Part shown: positions 1 through 6,618 of the stretch, in pieces
Layout: every line of letters starts with the position of its first letter
Numbering within the stretch: position 1 is the stretch's first letter
Position numbers and translations under genes: made by a program
The notes under the pieces: generated by a model
What the model was told of the DNA's origin: nothing
What the model saw: the letters and a program-made list of their open reading frames with translations, nothing else
Database searches by the model: none
Assembly: GCA_964639225.1 (NCBI GenBank)
Contig: CAZXCK010000160.1
Span: forward strand, 1-8,410
Source: CAZXCK01 sp964639225
GTDB taxonomy: Bacteria > Chloroflexota > Anaerolineae > Aggregatilineales > Phototrophicaceae
Direction: 5' to 3'
Length of the DNA stretch: 8,410 bases

Positions 1-914
1 AACAGGTGGTCGGACTTAACGGTCATATCCTTCCCGGAGAAATCACGGACCGTCTTGTTCCCCTGTTGAACGTAGAATAAAGTGTTTCCGGAGAGAGACC
101 CCTGGATATCTTCAGAGCCGTAGGTGGTCAACCAGCGGAAGTTCGGCAATCCACCCGCGGCACTGATACCGCTGTCCAGGGGATAGATGATTCCCTCTCC
201 AAGGATGGTCCCGACCGCAATGCCTCTCTCGTAGGTTTCCATCCAGAGGATAGTTCGCTTTTTGTCTGCGACGACATCGAACTCAAAATAGTCGGTAGCG
301 ATAATCGGCGGTCCAGAGGTTGTAAAATCCGTATAGTCTCCGGAGACAGAAACCCATATCGTCGAAGGGTTCGTATTACTCCCGGCAAGCCAGAGCCGTT
401 CTTGAAAGTACGCAACGGCCCGGGGGTAGTTGTCGGCGGTGCTAAAGGTCACACCCGTGAAGGTGATTGCGGTTATCGCCCAGGAGGTCGCTGAGGTGTA
501 GGTCACCTTTCTCGGCTGGTGAGAGGGATGCACGATAATCAGGTCATTCTCGATTTGGACAAACTTCAGGTCGAACACTTGTGCCGATGTATAGGGGGTG
601 GTAACTTCAACGGTCCCGCTGCGTGCATGAGTGGATCCCACGTATACCCGGAAATATTCGTCTCCGAATTCCAGCAGGTAGACCTCTGAGGCAGAGACAA
701 CGAAAGGAATAAGCCTGGTGGAGTCCGCGGCGGTCTTCACGCTGGCCGCATACCGAGTACCAGGACGGAAGGTGGCACCACCCTCCCCGGTGACAAGGAA
801 GTTCTCCAGCTCGGCACATCCCTTCTTATAGATGGACAGGTCAACACGCCCGTCGAACTTCCGGGAGAGCTCCCCCGCGGAGAAGTCGGTAATCAGTGCA
901 TCAGCTCGTCTCAT
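1..914 (-). CDS. Tail nozzle / stabilisation protein (tail tubular protein B analogue), partial
   Basis: 304 residues are readable; the C-terminus lies beyond the window edge. The N-terminus has the pattern of the podovirus proteins that follow the tail adaptor in BPP-1-like phages: FSAGEL at residues 11-16, then DGRVDLSIYKKG, then GGATFRPGTRY at 45-55, followed by RLIPF and LEFGDEYFRVY segments. Later come a FDLKFVQIENDLIIVHP segment and a YPRAVAYFQERLWLAG segment typical of the same family. By family knowledge this protein forms the tube or nozzle of the short tail below the adaptor. I chose the ATG at 912-914 because it keeps this frame and has AAGGA about 6 nt upstream. It overlaps the adaptor gene by 14 nt, so the two are probably translationally coupled. 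An ATG at 899-901 touches the adaptor stop but is out of frame. Family assignment is from motif recall, not a search. Confidence 0.85.
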   Translation of the reverse strand, partial: MRRADALITDFSAGELSRKFDGRVDLSIYKKGCAELENFLVTGEGGATFRPGTRYAASVKTAADSTRLIPFVVSASEVYLLEFGDEYFRVYVGSTHARSGTVEVTTPYTSAQVFDLKFVQIENDLIIVHPSHQPRKVTYTSATSWAITAITFTGVTFSTADNYPRAVAYFQERLWLAGSNTNPSTIWVSVSGDYTDFTTSGPPIIATDYFEFDVVADKKRTILWMETYERGIAVGTILGEGIIYPLDSGISAAGGLPNFRWLTTYGSEDIQGSLSGNTLFYVQQGNKTVRDFSGKDMTVKSDHL

Positions 915-1503
915 AGCTGTCCTTCGCGTCTTCCCACATATCAGTCGTATTTCCCATGTCCCCTTCCGTAGCGTCCTGGAATCGTGCTTCGTCAAAGGCC
1001 CGCTTCGCTCGACCTTCGGCCATTGCTTCTTTCTGGAGGTCGTTGGTGATTCTGAAAGCAATCCGGAAAGCAAGGTATTCGACGAAAAACCAGACAAAAG
1101 CTGAATCCATCTCTGAGGGGTCTGTTATCCTGGCGATATATTTGAGGATTGCATCCTCGTAATCGGTGTAGAGTTTCCGGCCTTCTACCATAAATGGATA
1201 GGTGGTCCGGGCTACTTCCTCATAGCTGGAGTCGAGAAGGTTGAGTACCTTTAGACACTTCGGGTCTTCCGGGAGCTGGTACATATAGTCATACCCGGTG
1301 TAATTCGTGTCCGCGGAGGCCGCGAGAGCCTGGCGTTTAATTGCGAACTGCCAATCATGCCGTCTCAGTGCTTCGTCTAAAACAGGGTAATACATCTGGT
1401 TGCATATTACGGACGCATCATCTGAGCCCGAGAGAGTAGATATCCTGTTCGCTCCCAAGCCGGTGAGTGCTAAGTTGCATAGTTCCACTCGTGAAGAAAC
1501 CAT
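901..1503 (-). CDS. Tail adaptor, tail tubular protein A-like (head-tail connector)
   Basis: 200 residues, a normal length for T7 gp11-type adaptors. The N-terminus carries the family pattern: ELCNLALTGLGANRISTLS, an acidic SDDA, a Tyr-rich YYPVLDEALRRHDWQFAIKR segment, then YMYQLPEDPKCLKVL. These proteins form the ring that joins the portal to the nozzle. The C-terminal third is helical and charged and ends in an acidic, Thr/Ser-rich tail. The ATG start has AAGGGGG four bases upstream. That site lies only a few bases after a strong hairpin (1523-1542), so expression may be set separately from the capsid genes. The end overlaps the nozzle gene by 14 nt. Confidence 0.88.
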   Translation of the reverse strand: MVSSRVELCNLALTGLGANRISTLSGSDDASVICNQMYYPVLDEALRRHDWQFAIKRQALAASADTNYTGYDYMYQLPEDPKCLKVLNLLDSSYEEVARTTYPFMVEGRKLYTDYEDAILKYIARITDPSEMDSAFVWFFVEYLAFRIAFRITNDLQKEAMAEGRAKRAFDEARFQDATEGDMGNTTDMWEDAKDSYETS

Positions 1504-1510
1504 GTATCCC

Positions 1511-1542
1511 CCTTAAAGAAATCCCCGGCCCGAAGGCCGGGG
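1511..1542 (-). terminator. Intrinsic terminator-like hairpin with UUCG loop
   Basis: On the minus strand an 8-bp perfect stem, CCCCGGCC / GGCCGGGG, closes a TTCG loop with a C-G closing pair, the very stable cUUCGg type. It starts 8 nt after the TAA stop of the cement gene and is followed by ATTTCTTT, a moderate U-rich tail. The ribosome-binding site of the tail adaptor (AAGGGGG) follows at once. Likely a partial terminator or mRNA 3'-end stabiliser that makes capsid transcripts more abundant than tail transcripts. The interrupted U-tract suggests leaky termination. Confidence 0.75.
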
Positions 1543-1550
1543 GTAGTTGG

Positions 1551-1955
1551 TTAGTCCACGGTCACGTATGCGGTGAGTTTCCCGGCGGCAACAGCCGAGG
1601 TAACGTCAGCCACAATAGCAACATGGTCCAGTCCGTCGAGGGCTTTGTGCGGAATAGCGAACTTCCTGAGCAGCCCGGTCGAGAGCAGAACGGACCCAGA
1701 GGATACCGAGGTACTCTTCATGATGACCATAATCTGCTCAGTAGTGGCCGGGTCGGCACCAGAGCTGGCCACCAGGTCCAGCCGGAGATACTCTCCGGAG
1801 CTGTCCTCAGTGAACGCAGTGTCCACATATATTTCAATGAACTTCTGGTGACCGGGGCCGAGGTTTTCTATCGAGCCAAGGTCCAGGACGGTAGAAAGAA
1901 CAGCAGCGTTAGTAATCGCCTGTTCGCTGAACAGTTCGAGTTTTTTGTCAATCAT
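1551..1955 (-). CDS. Capsid cement (decoration) protein, Bbp16-like
   Basis: 134 residues. The protein opens MIDKKLELFSEQAIT, then a VLDLGS segment and an EIYVDTAF segment, and ends in a Gly/Ala-rich beta segment (KLTAYVTVD). This layout is like the Bbp16 family of capsid cement proteins, small beta-sandwich proteins that bind the outside of the shell and stabilise it. Its place directly after the major capsid gene, with an 11-nt gap and a strong AAGGAGG site, agrees with high-level expression of a virion component. The call rests on the opening motif, length, predicted beta character and position; no alignment was run. Confidence 0.75.
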   Translation of the reverse strand: MIDKKLELFSEQAITNAAVLSTVLDLGSIENLGPGHQKFIEIYVDTAFTEDSSGEYLRLDLVASSGADPATTEQIMVIMKSTSVSSGSVLLSTGLLRKFAIPHKALDGLDHVAIVADVTSAVAAGKLTAYVTVD

Positions 1956-1966
1956 CTTCTACCTCC

Positions 1967-2935
1967 TTAGGTTACGTCGTCTTCAGTGACAGTGAGTCCA
2001 CCCATCAACTTGATAGGTATGCCGTCGAACATCCACACTTCGTTTCCGAAGGGGTCTTTCCCCTTGACGAAGAGTCCGGGAGTGGCGTTCGCTTCCTTCC
2101 AGAGCTGTCCCCAAGTCCTGGCGTTCACGTAGAGAACTACGCCGTCATAGGAACCGTATTCCTCATAAACGTTGGTTGCCATGGAGATAACATTGTCCGG
2201 GTCGATGGTGTCCGTGGTGTCGATGTTGGCGAGCCGCTGAACGGCCTCGTCCTTCTCGATACAGATACCAAAGTCCAGAGTAAAGACAGTGTTCCAGAAG
2301 TACGCCTGAGCACCAGTGGTGCTGTTGGTTACGATGAGCTGTTTCCCGCGGGGGTCACGGAAAATACCGTTGTTGTTGTCACCCTGAGGGTAAACAAGGT
2401 ACATCCCGCCCGGACCCCACTTAACCATGAGTGCAGAGGAACAGACACTGTTGGTGTTGCTTCCTTCGTCATGGACGTTGCTCAGCGATACATCGTTGTA
2501 TCTGGTGAAAAGACCTTCCACGTCGGTGATGTCGTCAGAGGGGTCCCCATAGAGGAACTGGCTCATGAACTCTCGAGAAAATCCCTCGAGGGAGAGCATT
2601 TCCTGGTTGTAACGGAACTTCTCGAAGTTCTTCTCGAGCTTCTCGTACTTCTCGTCGATGTTGATATGAGTCTCAAAGGACTTGATAGGTTCGTCCGTGG
2701 GCTGAGTCTGCCCGATGCTCGGAACGACACCCGCATTGAGCTTTCTTCCGCTCGGGGTGGGGTAACTGACCGCTTTGGTGAAAGTATGGTTGGTCAGCCC
2801 GTTAGCTTCCTTCCACACAGCATCAGTCATAAGCGGGTTGGACTTCGTAGACTGTACGATGTCCAGAAGCATTTTGTTTTTGTGCTGGTTGGCAAATTCG
2901 ACTAACGTCAAATAATCTGCAAGTTCGGTAGCCAT
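1967..2935 (-). CDS. Major capsid protein (BPP-1-type, HK97 fold expected)
   Basis: 322 residues, typical for this family. Recognisable segments in order are: LADYLTLVEFANQ at the N-terminus, PTPSGRKLNAGVVPS around 59-73, FRYNQEMLSLEGFSREF and FLYGDPSDD in the middle, GLFTRYNDVSLSN, then VKWGPGGMYLVYPQG and RLANIDTTDTIDPDN. These match my memory of major capsid proteins of BPP-1-like podoviruses. A charged stretch with repeated EK/F units (KYEKLEKNFEKF, near residue 100) is coded by repeated CTTCTCG-type words on the plus strand and is probably part of the long capsid helix. ATG is preceded by AGGAG at 6 nt. Unlike its upstream neighbours, this gene has a long leader, which fits separate, strong control of the most abundant virion protein. 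Confidence 0.93.
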   Translation of the reverse strand: MATELADYLTLVEFANQHKNKMLLDIVQSTKSNPLMTDAVWKEANGLTNHTFTKAVSYPTPSGRKLNAGVVPSIGQTQPTDEPIKSFETHINIDEKYEKLEKNFEKFRYNQEMLSLEGFSREFMSQFLYGDPSDDITDVEGLFTRYNDVSLSNVHDEGSNTNSVCSSALMVKWGPGGMYLVYPQGDNNNGIFRDPRGKQLIVTNSTTGAQAYFWNTVFTLDFGICIEKDEAVQRLANIDTTDTIDPDNVISMATNVYEEYGSYDGVVLYVNARTWGQLWKEANATPGLFVKGKDPFGNEVWMFDGIPIKLMGGLTVTEDDVT

Positions 2936-3107
2936 AAACTACTCCTGAGTAAAAGTTTTTTGTCCCGAAGGACGTAAACTCCCATCAAAAGTGCTTTCTA
3001 CTACCCTCCAGATTTTTGACTACTGTTTCCCCATACGGGTTAGGTAGGTAAACCTCCGAAGGTTTGTCAAAAAGTTTTTTCAGGTCGTCGGCATAAGTAC
3101 AACGTAC
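2936..3107 (-). promoter_or_regulatory. 172-nt leader/gap before the major capsid gene, with hairpins and a candidate -35
   Basis: This is the only long gap among the genes between the glycosyltransferase and the cement protein, most of which overlap. On the minus strand it holds a TTGACA (plus 3065-3070) matching a sigma-70 -35 box. The best -10 after a 17-18 nt spacer is only TACCTA, so a promoter is weakly supported. It also holds a 6-bp hairpin AAACCT/AGGTTT with loop TCGG (3050-3065), and a 4-bp GTCC/GGAC hairpin with a UUCG loop (2962-2973) about 27 nt before the start codon. Possible roles are a capsid-specific promoter, mRNA processing or stabilisation. Positions 2985-3107 may instead be coding by readthrough (see findings). 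Confidence 0.4.
2951..3080. repeat. Direct repeat AAAAGTTTTTT (two exact copies, one degenerate)
   Basis: The plus-strand 11-mer AAAAGTTTTTT occurs exactly at 2951-2961 and 3070-3080. A relative, AAAAGTGCTTT, lies at 2987-2997. The exact copies lie near the two ends of the gap before the capsid gene. They are low-complexity, so chance is possible, but such A/T blocks are scarce in the surrounding coding sequence. They could be binding sites or promoter parts. Confidence 0.35.
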
Positions 3108-3320
3108 CTATGCTTTCAGCAAATATTCCTCAAAGGCACGGGCAAGGAACATTTTTTCCCTGCTGTTCAGTTCTCCGCTCGCCGCGTGCTTTGTCTGTAA
3201 TGCCCCTAATTTTGTAAGGGTCGAGCCCTTTATGTTGCTCGCCAACTCAATCTTGTCGCAGACACTGTCTGTGTCAAAAAAAGCAGTGAGAACCGCATCA
3301 GAGCTTGCCGTATTAGCCAT
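3108..3320 (-). CDS. Small 70-aa protein between scaffold and major capsid, function unknown
   Basis: 70 residues. I do not recognise a family. The N-terminal half is Ala/Thr/Ser-rich; the C-terminal part (NSREKMFLARAFEEYLLKA) should be an amphipathic helix. There are no membrane segments. ATG overlaps the end of the scaffold gene by 8 nt, with GGAGGA in the scaffold's last codons as ribosome-binding site, so it is translated with the scaffold. Its position suggests a head-assembly helper or minor virion protein. It ends in TAG, and the same frame then stays open for 40 more codons with protein-like content, so a longer readthrough form is possible. Confidence 0.75.
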   Translation of the reverse strand: MANTASSDAVLTAFFDTDSVCDKIELASNIKGSTLTKLGALQTKHAASGELNSREKMFLARAFEEYLLKA

Positions 3321-3984
3321 GTTTCTTCCTCCAATCTTTCATGTCGGGGAAGGGGTCGTATGACGGAGTAGATTCCGGGCTCTCACTCGGAACATACTTA
3401 TCCTCTGATATGGCCTTCCCTGCGCCTACTGCGAACCGCAGTATATCTTCGTACTGTGCCGGGTTCTCCATTACCTTCTTGGCAAGGTCCGGAGACCCGA
3501 AAGTCTTCAGTGCTTTTTCAGCCGTCTGTAAACTGCCCTTGAACTCGTCCTTCAAGGTTGCGTTCTTCGTCTTCATCTCTTCGGCAGTCGCAGACTTCCT
3601 CATGTCCCCTTGTTCAGCGAACCATTCAAGGACACCCTTCGCCTGTTCATTCGAGAGCCCGAGATTCAAGGATGCTTCTTTGTAGGCATCCTCGAGCTCA
3701 GTGTTGACCTCAGCACCCTCGGGAGGGTCGCCGAAGTTATAGTCTTCAATCGAGGCCGGAGACTGGGGGCTATTCGCCTTGAGGTCTACATACTCCTTGG
3801 CAAAGTCGCCGAGTTTCCCCTGATATCCTTGTATCAGCTCGTTCTCTCGAAGGTCGGCCGGCAGCTGGTCTTTCCATGCATCCGTCCGCTTTCCTTCCGT
3901 GGGCTCCTGATTCGTCGATTCAGCAGTCGGTTCAGTCGATGAGGTTTCCTCTACGGTACCCACATCGTCCTGTACGTCACTCAT
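3313..3984 (-). CDS. Capsid scaffolding protein
   Basis: 223 residues, strongly charged. The N-terminus is acidic and Thr/Ser/Glu-rich and likely disordered. The middle has the common scaffold layout: SPASIEDYNFGDPPEGAEV, then a helical stretch AYKEASLNLGLSNEQAKGVLEWF, then long Lys/Glu helices. The C-terminus is basic (DMKDWRKKHG), as expected for the capsid-binding end of scaffolds. Scaffolds co-assemble with the coat protein into the procapsid and leave before DNA packaging. It lies two genes before the major capsid gene, as expected. ATG overlaps the previous stop by 4 nt (ATGA), and GGAGGT lies inside the previous gene's last codons. Sequence similarity in this family is low, so composition and position carry much of the call. 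Confidence 0.85.
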   Translation of the reverse strand: MSDVQDDVGTVEETSSTEPTAESTNQEPTEGKRTDAWKDQLPADLRENELIQGYQGKLGDFAKEYVDLKANSPQSPASIEDYNFGDPPEGAEVNTELEDAYKEASLNLGLSNEQAKGVLEWFAEQGDMRKSATAEEMKTKNATLKDEFKGSLQTAEKALKTFGSPDLAKKVMENPAQYEDILRFAVGAGKAISEDKYVPSESPESTPSYDPFPDMKDWRKKHG

Positions 3985-4289
3985 TGTTTACCTCCAATCG
4001 GTAACATTGCTCTCACCAAAGTGAGAACTTCTTTCAAGGCTTCCTCTCCGCTTCCGGAGGGATAAATACCCATGTCATACATCAGCCGGGTCGCCGCATT
4101 CCTCAACGCTACGTCCTCGGCTGTCTCGCAAGTCTCGAAATATTTCAGGTCAATGAGAAGGTTGGCTAACGCCTCTCTTCCCGTCTCATTCGCATTGAAC
4201 ACGGCCTTGTAAACGGCCTTCCTTCGGTCAACCGCCTCGCTCTGAACGCCGAGGAGCTCTTCGTCTCGTTTCTTCAGTTCGTCAGCCAC
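3981..4289 (-). CDS. Bbp19-like small head-module protein
   Basis: 102 residues with a GTG start. The core KAVFNANETGREALANLLID, followed by an acidic segment and a second helix with RNAATRLMYDMGI, resembles the Bbp19-like proteins found between portal and scaffold genes in BPP-1-like phages. Their exact role is not known to me. Helices predominate; no membrane segment or cysteine-based site is seen. The start overlaps the portal gene by 8 nt, with GGAGA in the portal's last codons as ribosome-binding site. The end overlaps the scaffold start by 4 nt. Position agrees with the family; the sequence match is by memory and moderate. Confidence 0.65.
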   Translation of the reverse strand: MADELKKRDEELLGVQSEAVDRRKAVYKAVFNANETGREALANLLIDLKYFETCETAEDVALRNAATRLMYDMGIYPSGSGEEALKEVLTLVRAMLPIGGKQ

Positions 4290-5940
4290 TCATCTTCTCC
4301 ATCGGGCTCCCGGGTTCCGGGGCCTTGCTCATATTCGGTACGGCCTTCGATGCCTGTTCAGCCATAGCCAGCTGCATCTGCTGTTGCTGCTGCTGTTTCT
4401 CTCCAGCGATAATCTTCTCAACGTCTTTCATGTCGAGAAGGTTACCAGCGGCATCGTAGGTTTCCCATATCTCCCTGAGCACCTCATTCCAGTCAACATT
4501 ATGCCTGGTCTCCGGGGCTATCTGCATGACCATGGTTGAAAGCTCCATGGCAATCATCATGCCCTGAGTTTCAACCAGCTGCTTCTGAGCCTGGGCAAGC
4601 TGTCCGCGGAACTCGAACTTAATCCGCTTTCCGGCGTATTCCGGATGTCTGGCAAGGATATCCTCCGGAACATCTTCAATCCGGCCAGCGTCTATGCCTA
4701 TCTGGTCAATCCGCTCGAGGATAGGGATTAGAGCCTCGCTCATGAACTTTCCTATCGTCGAACCGATTACGCTGGTCTTCTCGTTCTTCCGCTCCCGTAT
4801 CTCTAAAGCAGTCTTGTCGCCCTTATCATCGTCACCAAGCAGCATGAGGAAGTGCTGTGTCTTGTACGCCTGTTTAATCCGCTCCTGATACCAGTCAAGC
4901 TCTGCCTGTCCCGCGGCAAGTGCACCGATAGCCGGCGTTCCTTCAATCCGCTCTCCCATGTTTTCGAGGTAGGTCACACCGCCCGGGTCCATGTCTATCC
5001 GGCCTCTTAAGTTACGGTGAGCCTGGACTGGCATATCAATCGCCTTGTGGTTCGCCCGGAGCAAGTCCCGCTGTATCTGGTTGGCCGTCAGTATCAACGG
5101 TTTCGCCATGTGCGTCGGACCGTACCCATAGGGGTTGTTCGGCTTCAGGGACCATCTCCACACCGGAATGGGCCAGGTCCTGTACCCGGCTTCCTTGATA
5201 TACATATTGGACTTGGCCATTTCCAAGTACCGGCATGATATCGGCATATTCAGGTCGTCGAGCTTCGTTTCATCCCTGTCAGGCCGCTTCTCGATAACTT
5301 GAATAAACCAGTGGAGTGTCTGCGGGTTTTCCTCGACATCCCGCTTCAGGTTCTCAGAATACTTGTCCTCGTCCTCGAACGCCTCAGAAGCCTGTTCCGC
5401 GGTAAGCTGGAACTTACGAAATACTCTATTCACTCGTCCGAAACGGTTCTGAGTGATATACACTTCCCAGGGGTGCAGAAGTGAGAGAGCCGCGGAACCG
5501 TTCTCCGGGTCGTCGTCTATGAAAATCGGAGCAGTTGCAATCGTGTTCCCGGTTTTCAGGAATTCCGGCATGACATCGTAGAAGTTACTTCGCTGAAGCT
5601 CTGAATAAAGGTCCTTCTTCCGCTTCTTCAGGTATTCAGCAAAGTCCGGGTCGTCATTCAACTCGTCATCTTCGGCCTTGTACGACACCCAGTCAGAGTG
5701 AGGGGACATCATGTTCCCGAACTGTCCGTCAGCAAGCATCTCAGAGGACTCGGTAGCAGTAACATCATACCGCCTATCATCCCAGTCCTCGTCACCGAAC
5801 TTGTTCAGAAAGGGTGAGACATACTCTATCCCGAACTCCCAATCATCCTCGGCTTCTTCCTTCCGGAAGGTCTCGAGCTTTGAGAAGAGTTCACGGTCTT
5901 TCTTTACCCGTTCCTGCTCAGACAGTTCTTTCATATTCAT
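4282..5940 (-). CDS. Portal protein (head-to-tail connecting protein)
   Basis: 552 residues, the usual length for T7/BPP-1-type portals (Pfam head-tail connector family, by recall). Support includes the N-terminal DWEFGIEYVSPFLN segment, DVTATESSEMLADGQFGNMM and HSDWVSYKA, then the wing/stem part with GRVNRVFRKFQLTAEQ, a YGYGPTHMAKPLILTANQIQ segment, and LALLEIRER-like helices (TALEIRERKNEK). The portal ring forms the DNA gate at one capsid vertex and binds the tail adaptor. Near the C-terminus is a run of six glutamines (QQQQQQ, plus 4379-4396) in a Gln/Met-rich tail. Two starts are possible, ATG at 5940 and ATG two codons later; both overlap the glycosyltransferase end, and AAGGG fits either. 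Product identity does not depend on that choice. Confidence 0.93.
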   Translation of the reverse strand: MNMKELSEQERVKKDRELFSKLETFRKEEAEDDWEFGIEYVSPFLNKFGDEDWDDRRYDVTATESSEMLADGQFGNMMSPHSDWVSYKAEDDELNDDPDFAEYLKKRKKDLYSELQRSNFYDVMPEFLKTGNTIATAPIFIDDDPENGSAALSLLHPWEVYITQNRFGRVNRVFRKFQLTAEQASEAFEDEDKYSENLKRDVEENPQTLHWFIQVIEKRPDRDETKLDDLNMPISCRYLEMAKSNMYIKEAGYRTWPIPVWRWSLKPNNPYGYGPTHMAKPLILTANQIQRDLLRANHKAIDMPVQAHRNLRGRIDMDPGGVTYLENMGERIEGTPAIGALAAGQAELDWYQERIKQAYKTQHFLMLLGDDDKGDKTALEIRERKNEKTSVIGSTIGKFMSEALIPILERIDQIGIDAGRIEDVPEDILARHPEYAGKRIKFEFRGQLAQAQKQLVETQGMMIAMELSTMVMQIAPETRHNVDWNEVLREIWETYDAAGNLLDMKDVEKIIAGEKQQQQQQMQLAMAEQASKAVPNMSKAPEPGSPMEKMSG

Positions 5941-6616
5941 CTGCCCTTATCAGCATTTCCTTTTTGTGGCCCACCCGGACTTCCGGATCCACGTATATCT
6001 GATACCCGAGCTCTTTCACCCGGACACACCAGCCAATATCTTCAGAGGTCGCAAGTTTCGACCCTTCATAGTCGTGTACAGTGGTCTTGAAATAGGGATA
6101 CCCGAGAGCCTCGAATACGCCCTTCTTGACCACAATCACGCCAAATCCCGTGAAGTCTACAGGTATCAGCCCCTTCTCGTTGCGCTCTTCTTCAATCGCC
6201 CCGCGGATGGTGTAGTAGGATATGGTCTTTCTCCCATCCTCTGAACGCCTCCACTTCCCGAAACAGGTTTTCTGTTCCTGCCCGAGGGGACACACAGCGG
6301 ATACGATATCTTCGTCGTACGCCAGCAGCCGGAGAATGTCGGAACCGCGGAACTGCATATCTGAATCAATCCAGACCATGTAATCGTAGTTCTGCCCGCC
6401 GAACACCTTGTCCCGGGAGAGCTCGCCTGTTTCACTCAGGGAGACAATCTGGTTCCTGCACCCGTAGATATCGGAGCTGTAATATCTCCGGTAGGTCATA
6501 CCCGTGATAAATCCCTCCCGAATCCCGAGGGGGTACGGTTGGGTGATAGTCTCGTAGAACGAATCTATGAACTCACCAGTAAAATCTTTTCCAGGTAGGC
6601 ACCAGACTATTTCCAC
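5918..6616 (-). CDS. GT-A fold glycosyltransferase (GT2-like), phage-encoded
   Basis: 232 residues with a GTG start and GGGAG 6 nt upstream. Motifs of a nucleotide-sugar-dependent glycosyltransferase are: YDYMVWIDSDMQFR with a DxD metal/UDP-sugar site (D84-S85-D86), a downstream TGFGVIVVKKGVFEALGYPYF acceptor-side segment, and SEDIGWCVRVKELG (E192, D193), the acidic catalytic/acceptor region. A late YVDPEVRVGHKK with His217 often helps metal binding in this group. No membrane anchor is visible, so it acts in the cytoplasm. It sits directly before the portal, overlapping it by 23 nt, so it is made with virion proteins and may glycosylate a structural protein. Modification of host surface glycans is the alternative. 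Substrate is unknown. Confidence 0.85.
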   Translation of the reverse strand: MEIVWCLPGKDFTGEFIDSFYETITQPYPLGIREGFITGMTYRRYYSSDIYGCRNQIVSLSETGELSRDKVFGGQNYDYMVWIDSDMQFRGSDILRLLAYDEDIVSAVCPLGQEQKTCFGKWRRSEDGRKTISYYTIRGAIEEERNEKGLIPVDFTGFGVIVVKKGVFEALGYPYFKTTVHDYEGSKLATSEDIGWCVRVKELGYQIYVDPEVRVGHKKEMLIRADEYERTV

Positions 6617-6618
6617 TC

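Noticed and set aside
128..819. Two minus-strand open frames (95 and 70 codons) within the nozzle gene
   Set aside because: They are out-of-frame shadows; the nozzle frame is open over the whole stretch and gives the family motifs.
899..901. ATG sharing a base with the tail adaptor stop (TGATG), as nozzle start
   Set aside because: It is not in the nozzle reading frame. The in-frame ATG at 912-914 has a proper ribosome-binding site.
1467..1970. Plus-strand open frame of 167 codons
   Set aside because: It lies antisense to the cement gene and its flanks, runs through the terminator hairpin, and gives a sequence without family features. The minus-strand gene has a strong ribosome-binding site and a recognisable product.
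5711..6244. Plus-strand open frame of 177 codons
   Set aside because: Antisense to the portal start and glycosyltransferase, both well supported. Its product is rich in Ser/Phe/Arg, as expected from reading Glu/Lys-rich genes backwards.
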